Shown here: positions 49,601 through 57,423 of the stretch, piece by piece
How the letters are laid out: each line of letters begins with the position of its first letter
Numbering within the stretch: position 1 is the first letter of the stretch
DNA from: Bacteroidota bacterium
GTDB taxonomy: Bacteria > Bacteroidota > Bacteroidia > Chitinophagales > Saprospiraceae
Direction of reading: 5' to 3'
DNA length: 64,000 nt
Assembly: GCA_963169455.1 (NCBI GenBank)
Contig: CAUJDW010000002.1
Span: 27,001-91,000, forward strand
Position numbers and translations under genes: made by a program
The notes under the pieces: generated by a model
Seen by the model: the letters and a program-made list of their open reading frames with translations, nothing else
Told to the model about the DNA's origin: nothing
Database searches by the model: none

Positions 49601-52100
49601 GATATATGAAACCGGAGATACTCTGGCCAGGACGCCTGAAGCCATGGGGCTCCCGGCCGGGGATTACTTGCTGTGGGTAGTGGATGGCAACGGTTGCACG
49701 CTAACCGATGCCCATGTCATCTCTCAGCCCGACAGCCTGAGCGTGAGCGCGGCCGTTCAGGATGCCAGCTGCGACGGGGTGGATGACGGCTCCGCCAGCC
49801 TTCTTGCTCTCGGGGGCACGCCCGCTTACTCCTTCAACTGGAGCGATATCGGCCCGGGCCCTGCACAGCGCAGCGGGCTGGGTTCCGGTTCTTATCAGGT
49901 ATCGGTTACGGATGAAAACGGCTGCCAGGCGGTGCTGGCTTTTGAGGTGGACAGCCCACAGGCGCTCACCCTGGAGTTTTCTTCCGGGCCCACCACTTGT
50001 TTCGGCAGCGCAGACGGGCAGGCGAGTGTGGTTGTCCAGGGCGGGACGGGCGGCTATTCCTATCTTTGGAACGATGGCCAAACGACGGAAACGGCAATGG
50101 GGCTGCCCGCCGGCACGGCCAGTGTGCTTGTGGAGGACGGCAACGGTTGTGAGGCCTCAGGCGATGTCGTTGTCGATTCCCCTCCGGCGCTGGAAGTCGA
50201 ACTGCAAGGCGAGGATCCGGCCTGCTTTGGAGGGACAGATGGTTCCATTACCGCCCTGCCTGAAGGTGGGGTAGGAGGTTATTCCTACAACTGGAGCAAC
50301 GGGCAGTCCGGCTCGACGGCTACCGGTTTTCCGGCGGGCGCCCATACGGTGCTCGTTGCCGACAGCAACGGCTGTACAGTGGAGGGAAGCGTGGAACTCG
50401 GGCAGCCGGATGCACTGTCCAGCAGTGTTGCTACAGAAGCTGCAAGCTGTAATCCCACTCCGGACGGATCGGCGACTGTTACTGTCCAGGGGGGCACCCC
50501 TTCCTATTCCTACAACTGGAGCAGTGGTGCGGCTTCCCCAACGGCTTCCGCTCTTACCCTGGGCGAATATTACGTTACTATTACCGATGCCAACGGCTGC
50601 ATGCTGCTTGATACGGCCACAGTGGAAGGCATACCCTCCATAAACCTGACGATCAGTGGCTCGGACGTAAGCTGTTTTGGCGGCGCCGACGGGCGTGCGA
50701 GCGTCGAGGCCGTGGGAGGCTACGGCGCCTATACCTACAACTGGGGCCCGGGCCTGCCCGATTCTCCGGAAGCCGGCAACCTGCCTTCCGGCAATTACTC
50801 GGTTGTCGTGACGGATGAGATAGGTTGTACCGCTACGGCCTCCGTTTTTATAGGCCAACCCGAAGCCCTCATTCTGGATACCGACATGCAAATGGTCAGC
50901 TGTTCGGGCGGCGCAGACGGGAGCCTGGCCCTGGCGGTTCGGGGCGGCACACCGCCTTACACCATTTTGTGGAGCAACGGCGCCACCGGCCCTCTGGCCG
51001 GCAACCTGGCAGTGGGGACCTACTCGGTGACCGTAACCGACGCCAACAACTGCACCGCAACTACAATCGCCGGAGTTGTGGAAGCAAGCCCAATCTCAAT
51101 AACTCTGGAAATTGGCGAAGTGGCCTGTTACGGTGAAAACACCGGATCGGCTCGGGTGCTGGCCAGCGGTGGGGTGCAGCCTTACAGTTATTCCTGGTCA
51201 ACCGGCGCCTCCGCCTCCGCTATTGAGGATGTGCCGGCGGGCGAATACACCCTGAGCATTACCGATGGCGCCGGATGTGAAATAGTGGAAGAAGTGGTGA
51301 TCCCACAACCTTCTGCTCCCCTTCTGGCAGGTGTACAGGCTTTCCGGCTGAGCTGTTTTGGCGCCGATGACGGCCGGATAGAGGTTGGAGCCAACGGAGG
51401 GACGCCCTCATACCGCTATTCCCTCGATGGCTCGTTTTTCTCCGGCAGCAGCACCTTTATCCGGCTGGAGCCTGGCAATTACCGGGTGTTGGTGCAGGAT
51501 GCCAATGGCTGCACCTTCCTTTCTGACGAAGTTTGGGTCGGAGAGCCTGAACCCATCGAGGTGGAGCTGGGGACGACCCGTGCTGTGGACTATGGCCAGT
51601 CGATAACACTGGAACCGGAAATACGGGGCGGTATCGGCGAACTTTTTTACGAGTGGTCTCCGCAGGACAGCAGCCTGTTGAGTTGTTTTTTCTGCCTGAA
51701 TCCGGAAGTTAGCCCGGAATACCAGGTTAGCCTGCGCCTGGTGGTAACCGATGAGGATGGCTGCACCGGCACCGGCCTGGTCACGGTTTACCCCAAAAAG
51801 GACCGCCCCATTTTCGTGCCGACGGGATTCACGCCAAATGGCGATAACAACAATGACCTGCTGCTGGCCCATGCCCGCAGCGGGGTGGAAGTGACGATCC
51901 GCTATTTCCGGGTTTACGACCGCTGGGGAGAATTGCTGTTCGAAGCAACGGATTTCGCCCCTAACGACCCCGGCATCGGGTGGGACGGCAACTTCCGCGG
52001 AGCGCCGGCGCAGGCAGGGCTGTACCTCTGGCATATCGGGGTGGAATTTCCGGACCGGAACCGGGAAGAATTTACCGGGCAGACTACTTTAATCCGATGA
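46653..52100 (+). CDS. Giant surface protein: choice-of-anchor L, Calx-beta, P domain, FN3, 12 SprB repeats and T9SS type B sorting domain
   Basis: 1815 residues from the ATG at 46653. A signal peptide (to about residue 27) is followed by a choice-of-anchor L domain (about 30-285), a Calx-beta domain (290-400; AENGTDYAFIPPG), a P domain (425-580), an FN3-like domain (632-715), and then 12 SprB repeats (725-1620), each with C-x-G-x-x-D-G at its start, G-G-x-x-x-Y-x-Y-x-W in the middle and V-x-D-x-N-G-C at its end. The C-terminal 100 residues (VPTGFTPNGDNNND; WDGNFRGAPAQAGLYLW) form the gliding-motility-associated CHU_C domain that routes proteins through the type IX system. It is probably an adhesin. 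An asparaginase gene follows 12 bases downstream. Confidence 0.95.
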   Translation: MKMDVKTTCHCFLLLALLAYAARLPAQPLEVSNSAPITPQNLVTNVFLGEGVEVINVQFQGSPTAVGFFKNGEDEVGIGRGIVMSTGNAVSGAGMVGVDGIGSQQSSSTTFGPSFDPDMQQIAGGNGINDMVKYTITFVPIADTLRFRYVFASEEYPEFACTAYNDIFGFFISGPGISGPYSNNAINIARIPGTTLPVTINNVNPGVVGSSGGTIANCTPPAGSLAYSQYYNSNNGSPNQPVYDGFTDVFTAEAVVMPCSTYTIKLVICDVSDAGWDSGVFLEAKSFGTGSLNVEATTVSLDGSVAEGCAEGLLTFSLPSRVESDYPIDYTILGTAENGTDYAFIPPGLFIPAGDSMVSVPIIAFEDGILEGVETILIDVQRDPCNRDTIVVSIKDNPLVPAALAPDTSICLGDTIQLDGTLDVPLPEPLTFYNANPVTILPAGATLYSDIPVFGVLPPYLAPGVIQSVCIEDLQHNWVDDLRMYLISPGGQFMELVTDIGNPGDDFIGTCFTPEASTPINSATIANQPFTGEWAPEGFWEDLYGPDKPTNGVWRLSLFDKFAPDVGVLNSWSITFNPIYEIRYSWSPAEGLSCSDCPNPLAFPDTTTTYIMTATDSYGCTTSDTITLEVMPRLAAPQVNCAIVTDNSITVAWPPVPGALGYEVNVDNTAWVPANGPNQHTVNGLPLSTEIQVQVRALGECPGFEESVFCSTPDCTPPLINLDAVSDASCYGGSDGAISISASGGQMPYTFSLNGIVNATGSFTGLPAGAYQLQVLDDTGCPGTIQAIVGQPDSLEAAPLVDAVSCNGLADGTATLTISGGSGPFTFDWSNGQSDSVATGLAAGLYSVAVQDANNCTFSYEIEILQPDSISLEVSVDSALCFNAANGSALVTASGGAGNFTYSFDPGVATGASPNQAAGLAAGQYGLTVTDENGCQVSATFVVGEPEPLQVQAGTTDAGCYGAPGGTGEALASGGSGAYQYFWIYETGDTLARTPEAMGLPAGDYLLWVVDGNGCTLTDAHVISQPDSLSVSAAVQDASCDGVDDGSASLLALGGTPAYSFNWSDIGPGPAQRSGLGSGSYQVSVTDENGCQAVLAFEVDSPQALTLEFSSGPTTCFGSADGQASVVVQGGTGGYSYLWNDGQTTETAMGLPAGTASVLVEDGNGCEASGDVVVDSPPALEVELQGEDPACFGGTDGSITALPEGGVGGYSYNWSNGQSGSTATGFPAGAHTVLVADSNGCTVEGSVELGQPDALSSSVATEAASCNPTPDGSATVTVQGGTPSYSYNWSSGAASPTASALTLGEYYVTITDANGCMLLDTATVEGIPSINLTISGSDVSCFGGADGRASVEAVGGYGAYTYNWGPGLPDSPEAGNLPSGNYSVVVTDEIGCTATASVFIGQPEALILDTDMQMVSCSGGADGSLALAVRGGTPPYTILWSNGATGPLAGNLAVGTYSVTVTDANNCTATTIAGVVEASPISITLEIGEVACYGENTGSARVLASGGVQPYSYSWSTGASASAIEDVPAGEYTLSITDGAGCEIVEEVVIPQPSAPLLAGVQAFRLSCFGADDGRIEVGANGGTPSYRYSLDGSFFSGSSTFIRLEPGNYRVLVQDANGCTFLSDEVWVGEPEPIEVELGTTRAVDYGQSITLEPEIRGGIGELFYEWSPQDSSLLSCFFCLNPEVSPEYQVSLRLVVTDEDGCTGTGLVTVYPKKDRPIFVPTGFTPNGDNNNDLLLAHARSGVEVTIRYFRVYDRWGELLFEATDFAPNDPGIGWDGNFRGAPAQAGLYLWHIGVEFPDRNREEFTGQTTLIR

Positions 52101-52112
52101 AAACCGCACCTT

Positions 52113-53150
52113 ATGAGCCGTTTACTGATTTTACCGCTGCTTCTTGCCCTTGCCCTTTCCCCGGGATGCCAGGAAGCGAACCGGGCCAGGGCGGGAAAAA
52201 CCGCAGATGCTGGTGAGCGCCGGGAATACGCCATCGTCATTCATGGGGGGGCGGGCGTCATCCTGAGGGATAACCTGGAGCCGGAAAAAGAAAAAGAGAT
52301 CACTGCCGCACTGAATGCCGCCCTGGACATTGGGGAGGGCATTCTCAGGGCAGGAGGCAGCAGCAGGGACGCCGTTGAGCAAACCATCATGTCGCTGGAA
52401 GATTCCCCATTGTTCAATGCAGGCAGGGGAGCCGTCTTCACCCATGAGGGTAAAAATGAACTGGATGCCTCTTTTATGGATGGCGCCACTCGTTCCGCCG
52501 GCGCGGTTGGCGGCTTGTCCACCGTAAAAAACCCCATAAGGGCCGCCAGGGCGGTGATGGAAAAATCGGAGCACGTTTTGCTTACGGGGAAGGGAGCGGA
52601 AGCTTTTGCGGCAGAACAGGGCCTGGAAATCGTGCCGCCTGACTATTTTTTCACGCAGGAACGCTGGGATGCCCTGCAGCGCGCGCTGGAAGCCGAAAAG
52701 AAAAAAAGCGGCGCACTGCCTGTTTCGCCCGAAAACAAATACGGCACCGTAGGTTGTGTGGCGCTGGACAAAGCGGGCAATATCGTTGCAGGCACTTCCA
52801 CCGGCGGCATGACCAACAAGCGCTACAACCGCTTCGGCGATGTTCCGCTTATCGGCGCAGGCACTTATGCCAACAATACCACCTGCGGCGTATCATGCAC
52901 CGGCCACGGCGAGTATTTTATCCGCTATGCGGTGGCCTATGATGTCCATGCATTGATGGAGTATAAAGGCCTGACGCTGCAGGAAGCCACAGATTTCATC
53001 ATTCATGAGAAGCTCCTTCAGGCAGGAGGTAAGGGCGGGCTTGTCGCGCTCGACAGCAGGGGCAATATAGCAATGCCTTTTAATACCCCCGGCATGTACC
53101 GGGGTTTTGCCAGGCCTGGCGAGCGGCAGGTGAAAATTTTCGAAGACTGA
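52113..53150 (+). CDS. Isoaspartyl peptidase / plant-type L-asparaginase, lipoprotein
   Basis: 345 residues. A lipoprotein signal (LLALALSPGC, Cys19) is followed by an Ntn-hydrolase of the plant-type asparaginase family: IHGGAG at 43-48, NAGRGAVFT, ELDASFMDG, and the self-cleavage site with T212 (NKYGTVGCVALD) that becomes the N-terminal nucleophile. TSTGGMTNK and TGHGEYFIR follow. It should cleave isoaspartyl dipeptides or asparagine in the periplasm. It is co-directional with the adhesin gene at 12 bases, so it may belong to the same transcript. Confidence 0.93.
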   Translation: MSRLLILPLLLALALSPGCQEANRARAGKTADAGERREYAIVIHGGAGVILRDNLEPEKEKEITAALNAALDIGEGILRAGGSSRDAVEQTIMSLEDSPLFNAGRGAVFTHEGKNELDASFMDGATRSAGAVGGLSTVKNPIRAARAVMEKSEHVLLTGKGAEAFAAEQGLEIVPPDYFFTQERWDALQRALEAEKKKSGALPVSPENKYGTVGCVALDKAGNIVAGTSTGGMTNKRYNRFGDVPLIGAGTYANNTTCGVSCTGHGEYFIRYAVAYDVHALMEYKGLTLQEATDFIIHEKLLQAGGKGGLVALDSRGNIAMPFNTPGMYRGFARPGERQVKIFED

Positions 53151-53154
53151 CCCT

Positions 53155-53186
53155 TAAAAAACTGCACCGCGCAGGAGGCGGTGCAG
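53155..53186 (-). terminator. Intrinsic terminator of the ECF sigma operon
   Basis: Read on the minus strand, a perfect 9-bp stem (CTGCACCGC / GCGGTGCAG, 53162-53186, 7-base loop) is followed by TTTTTT (53161-53156). It lies about 45 bases after the stop of the membrane protein gene at 53232. The stem could also help stop the convergent asparaginase transcript, although no T-run follows on the plus strand. Confidence 0.8.
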
Positions 53187-53231
53187 GAGAAATCTGATTA
53201 GTGATGTCGGGCGGCGCTACTATTGCCGCTG

Positions 53232-55001
53232 TCAAAAATGAAGGATCGCTCTGATGTCTTCTTCAGTCTGAATGGATTTGTCCACGAGTGTTAGCTGGAA
53301 GGTATACTCGCCCTTTTTGCTGTGGGCTTCCCGGAGGCTTTCCGGGCGTAGCAGGGCGATCCTGTTGTCAGGTGTAACCATCCAGAGCAGGTTGTCGGAA
53401 TTTTCGTCAAAACGGATGGGGGCGCTTTCCGTGGCATAATACCGGTAGAGCGTATTCCGGCTTCTGTCGGCCAGGAAGGCTACCTGGTTCCGATAGGTAT
53501 TGCCGTACTGGTCGCGGAAGGCGGCCTGTATTTCTTCGCCGGAAGGCGTTATGGGGCGGCCGCAGTTCCAGATGCCGAAAGCAGTAGCTTTGAAGCGGTT
53601 GACCACCTTGCGCCTGACGAGGTATTGTGTAGCCGGGCCGAAATCGACCCCATCTTCCCGTAGGCTTGCCATATCCCGGTCATAGGCAGAAAGTACTTCA
53701 GACTTTTGTTTTTCAGATGTTGCCTGAATGGCAGCCCTTTGCTCTTTAAGCTGAGCTTCCCGGCTGGCCAGTGCGGCGCGGTAGGCTTCGAATTCCGACT
53801 GGTAGCGCGCCAGGGCCCGCTCGTAGTCGCTTCCGGTCAGGACTGGGCTGACGATCAGGGTCAGTTGGTTTTGAGGATGGATGAGGGTCAGCTCGTAGTC
53901 GCGGTTGTTTACAGGGCGGATTTTTACGGATTCCCACTTCACCCGGAAGGCCCGTTCATCGAAGGCCGGGCTGTTGGGGGAGATTTGCCAGATCACGCCG
54001 TCATACATGCGCTGGAGTTTGGCCAGTTCGCTGCGCACCTCACCGTTTTCCGTATCTTCTACCGGCAGGCTGCCATCCAGGAAATTGAGTTCGACGGTTG
54101 GCAGGTTTCCATCGGCCCGTTGAGGGCGCAGGGGTTCAACCGGTTTGGGGACGGAAGATTCGACTGCAGCCAGGGCGGCATCGGCCTGGGCGCCGATTTC
54201 CCGGAGGCGTTGGGAGAGCTTTTGTTTGAAGGGGAACAGGGGGTCATTGACATCCAGGATGTCATCTTCGACAAGCTGCAGCCGGTCCACGTCCTGGTAA
54301 ATCCAGGTGCGGGAGAAAGTGTCGAGCTGGTAGATATTGTAGCGGGGCGCCAGGCCGAGGTTCATCTGTGGCAGGGTGATCTCGGAAGCCAGTTCCACAT
54401 CGATGGTTTTGCCAGGGGCCAGCTGGACGCGTTTCCCGTCCTGTTCGGCGAATATTTCGATCAGGCCTGCCGATTCCAGTTGGAATTTCATTCCGGCGGA
54501 ATCGTATTCAAGCGGCACGCCGGCGAGGAAGATATCCACAAAATCGAGGATTTCCCTGTAATAGATATCGACTTCTCCTTCGATCAGCTGGCCGTAATCA
54601 TTGGCGAAGGCTGCAGCGGGCACGACGAGGCGGGAGCCGCTGGGGTATTCATAAACGCCACCCTGGTTAACGGTTACGCGGAAGCTGGAATAAGCCGGGC
54701 CTGGCTGTGCGGCCAGCGGCGGGTTCACGCAGGGTTTTTCGGCGAAAAACTGGCTGGCGGTCAGGCTTGCCGGTTTGGGGCTGGAAAAAAGGCCTCCCAG
54801 GAGGAATATCAGGGCGGCCAGGGCGGCGGCGGCGGCCCCGCCGATGTACGCCAGGCGCAGGCTGCGCAGCCTGCTGCGGCCCCCCGAAGCGGCGCGGGCG
54901 CGGCGGTACTGATCCAGCAGGGCGCCGAAATCCTTATGGCGGGCAATTTCTTCGCCGGACGGCAGCCTGGGGTTGAATTTTATGTTGTAGTTATTACCCA
55001 T
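53232..55001 (-). CDS. Membrane-anchored protein of unknown function linked to an ECF sigma factor
   Basis: 589 residues from the ATG at 55001. A cytoplasmic N-terminus of about 48 residues (FNPRLPSGEEIARHKDFGALL) precedes one membrane helix (about 50-72, YIGGAAAAALAALIFLLGG). A large periplasmic part starts with a ZU5-like strand pattern (GGVYEYPSGSRLVVPAAAF) and contains a long helical, Glu/Arg-rich region near 400-470. The gene follows an ECF sigma factor by 39 bases. The one-helix layout is like anti-sigma regulators, but no zinc-binding anti-sigma motif (HxxxCxxC) is present, so the role as anti-sigma factor is only suspected. Confidence 0.75.
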   Translation of the reverse strand: MGNNYNIKFNPRLPSGEEIARHKDFGALLDQYRRARAASGGRSRLRSLRLAYIGGAAAAALAALIFLLGGLFSSPKPASLTASQFFAEKPCVNPPLAAQPGPAYSSFRVTVNQGGVYEYPSGSRLVVPAAAFANDYGQLIEGEVDIYYREILDFVDIFLAGVPLEYDSAGMKFQLESAGLIEIFAEQDGKRVQLAPGKTIDVELASEITLPQMNLGLAPRYNIYQLDTFSRTWIYQDVDRLQLVEDDILDVNDPLFPFKQKLSQRLREIGAQADAALAAVESSVPKPVEPLRPQRADGNLPTVELNFLDGSLPVEDTENGEVRSELAKLQRMYDGVIWQISPNSPAFDERAFRVKWESVKIRPVNNRDYELTLIHPQNQLTLIVSPVLTGSDYERALARYQSEFEAYRAALASREAQLKEQRAAIQATSEKQKSEVLSAYDRDMASLREDGVDFGPATQYLVRRKVVNRFKATAFGIWNCGRPITPSGEEIQAAFRDQYGNTYRNQVAFLADRSRNTLYRYYATESAPIRFDENSDNLLWMVTPDNRIALLRPESLREAHSKKGEYTFQLTLVDKSIQTEEDIRAILHF

Positions 55002-55040
55002 ATCTCGTGCGGTTTTTTGCCCGGCAGGGCTATTCAACCA

Positions 55041-55601
55041 TCAGCTCATCATTTTTCTCATCCGGTTCAGGATGCGGAATGTTCTCACTTTTGCATTGTT
55101 TTCCGTGATGCCTAGTATGTCTGCGATCTCTTTGAAGGGCCTGCCCTCAAAGAAGCGCATTTCGATCATCTGCAGGTCGTCTTCTTTCAGCTCGTCCAGG
55201 GCTTTTACCAGTAGTTGCCGGTACATTTCGTAGTCGTAGTCTTCAATTTCATCGATCATTTCTCCGATGCCGGATTCCTCTACGCTGACCACCCGTTTTT
55301 TTTTATACTGCCGGAAGTGCTGCGCCACTTCGTTGCCGGCGATCCGGTACAGCCAGGCGGAAAAGGGTACACCTTTGAATTCGTACTCGCCGAGGCCCTG
55401 CATGGCTTTGAGGAACACCTGCGAGCAGAGGTCTGCCGTGAGGGCCTCATCGGCCGTGCGGCGGAAAACAAAAAGGAAAATATCTTCGTAATATCTCTCG
55501 TACAGGGGGCGGAACAAAGCAGGATCCTTCTGAGCAGCTTGCACTTCCAGCCACTCTTCCTGCATAGCTGCTGCAGAAACGGTCCTTTTGGGAGCGCTCA
55601 T
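55041..55601 (-). CDS. ECF-type RNA polymerase sigma factor
   Basis: 186 residues from the ATG at 55601 (MSAPKRTVSAAA...). Region 2 is visible as LFRPLYERYYEDIFLFVFRRT, then DLCSQVFLKAM and FSAWLYRIAGNEV. Region 4 is visible as LKEDDLQMIEMRFFEGRPFKEIADILGITENNAKVRTFRILN (shown here by its FKEIADILG and AKVRTFRI core). It directs transcription of a regulon not seen here. The downstream membrane protein, separated by 39 bases, is probably its partner. Confidence 0.92.
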   Translation of the reverse strand: MSAPKRTVSAAAMQEEWLEVQAAQKDPALFRPLYERYYEDIFLFVFRRTADEALTADLCSQVFLKAMQGLGEYEFKGVPFSAWLYRIAGNEVAQHFRQYKKKRVVSVEESGIGEMIDEIEDYDYEMYRQLLVKALDELKEDDLQMIEMRFFEGRPFKEIADILGITENNAKVRTFRILNRMRKMMS

Positions 55602-55894
55602 CCGAACGGTTTTTGCAAGAGTACGGCTAAATTGCAAATTCGAAAGCATCAAAATATGGATTTTTTGCCAAAAAGCCTACGGTTGTTCAACCTGAGAAAC
55701 ATCGGAAAAGCGCTTGTTTTCCCGGAAGTTGCCTGATCGTTCCACCTTACATAATGGTGGCGGGGCAAAACGTTACACTTTGCCTGGCTCTTTTTTCCAG
55801 TCGGCCCGCCGCCTTTTTGTTTTTCGGGAGAAGGCGGGCAGGCTGATGAATTATCCCTAAATTCGCGGCATCATTCACCAATACGTTTGAACTG

Positions 55895-57190
55895 ATGCTT
55901 TACCGAATCGTGAGGCCCATTGCTACGCTGGGCCTCCGGGCTTTTTACCGAAAGGTTTACCTTACCAATGCTGGGCGCATTCCCCGGGATAAGCCCGTTA
56001 TACTGGCCGCCAACCACCCTACTGCCTTTCTGGAGCCCTGCATCCTGGCCTGTTTTCTGGACAGGCCTCTGTATTTTCTGGTGCGTGGCGACCTTTTCGG
56101 GAAGCCCATTTACGCTTCGCTCCTTCGCGGGCTGCACATGCTTCCCGTTTACCGCCTGAAGGATGGGGGTTACGGCAGGCTGAAAGACAACTATTCCACC
56201 TTCGAGGCCTGCCACACGGCCCTGGCGGAGCGCAAAACGATCATGATACTGGCTGAGGGCAATACCATTCAGGAAAAACGCCTGCGGCCCCTGCAGAAGG
56301 GCGCCGCCCGCATTGCCCTGGGTACGCTGGATGCCCAGCCTCAGGCAGAAGAAGTATTCATCGTTCCCGTTGGAGTGAATTTCACCTATGCCGACCGCCA
56401 CCGCTCGGAAGTGTATATCGATTTCGGGCAGCCCATTCTGGCCAGCGCCTACCTGGCCGAATACCGGGAGAACAACAACCAGGCGATGGCAAACCTCACG
56501 GATGCCCTGCGCGAGGGAATGGAACAGCATATCATCATCGTGGAGCGGAAAGAGGATGATGAACTGGCGGAATATTTCCACCAGCTCTACCGCACGGATC
56601 AGCCTGTGCCTTTATGGCCCATTGTGTCCCGCAGCGCAAGCCCGCTATTTGAGGAAAAGGCCATAGCAGAAGCCGTCAACAAAATGCCTGCTGAAACCCG
56701 CCAAAGCCTGCTGGAGCAGGCCAGGTCCTATTTCGGCGCGCTGGAGCCCGATGGGCTGGATGACCGCGCCATTGGAGGCGGAAACCAGGCCGGGCTTGTA
56801 CATGCGCTCTTTTTAGCGATAGGCTTTCCCTTCTTCCTGGCCGGCTACCTCTGGAATTATCCGCCGGTTTGGCTGGGCAAATACGTCTCCGATACCAGGG
56901 TGAAGACCCTTGAATTCAAAGCTCCGGTGCGCTGGGCAGCTTCCATGGGTGCTTTTTTGATCTATGTGGTGCTCTGGCTGGCTGTGGCTGCACTTGCAGG
57001 GGTTTTCGCCCGGAGCCTGGCCGCCGTGGCGCTTCTGCTTCTTCTGGGGCATTTTGCGCTTTACTACCGGGAGTTTGCCGGGCGCTTCCGCAAGAGCCTG
57101 GCCTTCAGGCGGCTTCCGGCCGTGCGGCAAAAAGCCCTGATGGCGGAGCGGGCCGCCCTGCTCGCTGCCTTCCGGGAGAACTACCGGTGA
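55895..57190 (+). CDS. PlsC-type glycerolipid acyltransferase
   Basis: 431 residues. The first 200 form the acyltransferase domain: NHPTAFLEP at about 40-48 is the H-x4-acid motif (Glu instead of the more common Asp), VRGDLFGKP, and the substrate-binding ILAEGNT (variant of PEGTR) near 118-124. IVPVGVNFTYADRHRS follows. The C-terminal half has two pairs of membrane helices (about 305-330 and 350-400). It probably makes phosphatidic acid or a related lipid at the inner membrane. Both motif variants are seen in Bacteroidota relatives, so loss of activity is not implied. Confidence 0.85.
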   Translation: MLYRIVRPIATLGLRAFYRKVYLTNAGRIPRDKPVILAANHPTAFLEPCILACFLDRPLYFLVRGDLFGKPIYASLLRGLHMLPVYRLKDGGYGRLKDNYSTFEACHTALAERKTIMILAEGNTIQEKRLRPLQKGAARIALGTLDAQPQAEEVFIVPVGVNFTYADRHRSEVYIDFGQPILASAYLAEYRENNNQAMANLTDALREGMEQHIIIVERKEDDELAEYFHQLYRTDQPVPLWPIVSRSASPLFEEKAIAEAVNKMPAETRQSLLEQARSYFGALEPDGLDDRAIGGGNQAGLVHALFLAIGFPFFLAGYLWNYPPVWLGKYVSDTRVKTLEFKAPVRWAASMGAFLIYVVLWLAVAALAGVFARSLAAVALLLLLGHFALYYREFAGRFRKSLAFRRLPAVRQKALMAERAALLAAFRENYR

Positions 57191-57210
57191 ACTACAGGCC
57201 CGCCCGCCCT

Positions 57211-57362
57211 ACTGGGAGACTGGGAGATTGGGAGAGGGGGAGATGAGGAGAGCCTGCTGCAACCCCTGAAACCTGAAACCTGTAACACCCAATGGAGACC
57301 GGGAGACTGGGAGAGGGGGAGACGAGGTGCGCCTGCGGCAACCCCTGAAACTTGAAACCCTG
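57211..57362. repeat. Two copies of a dispersed 'gggagactgggaga' repeat
   Basis: The unit runs: gggagactgggaga, gggggagatgagg, cctgctgcaacccctgaaac. Copy A is at about 57213-57290, copy B at about 57300-57362. Differences are few (gagagcctgctgc against tgcgcctgcggc), so the duplication is fairly recent. A third, shorter copy lies at about 40079-40125 after the BsuPI-like gene. Confidence 0.8.
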
Positions 57363-57423
57363 TCCCGTCCTAGCTATGCTCAGCCCGGTAAAAACTTAAA
57401 ACCCTGGCCTGCCAGGGCTTTGC

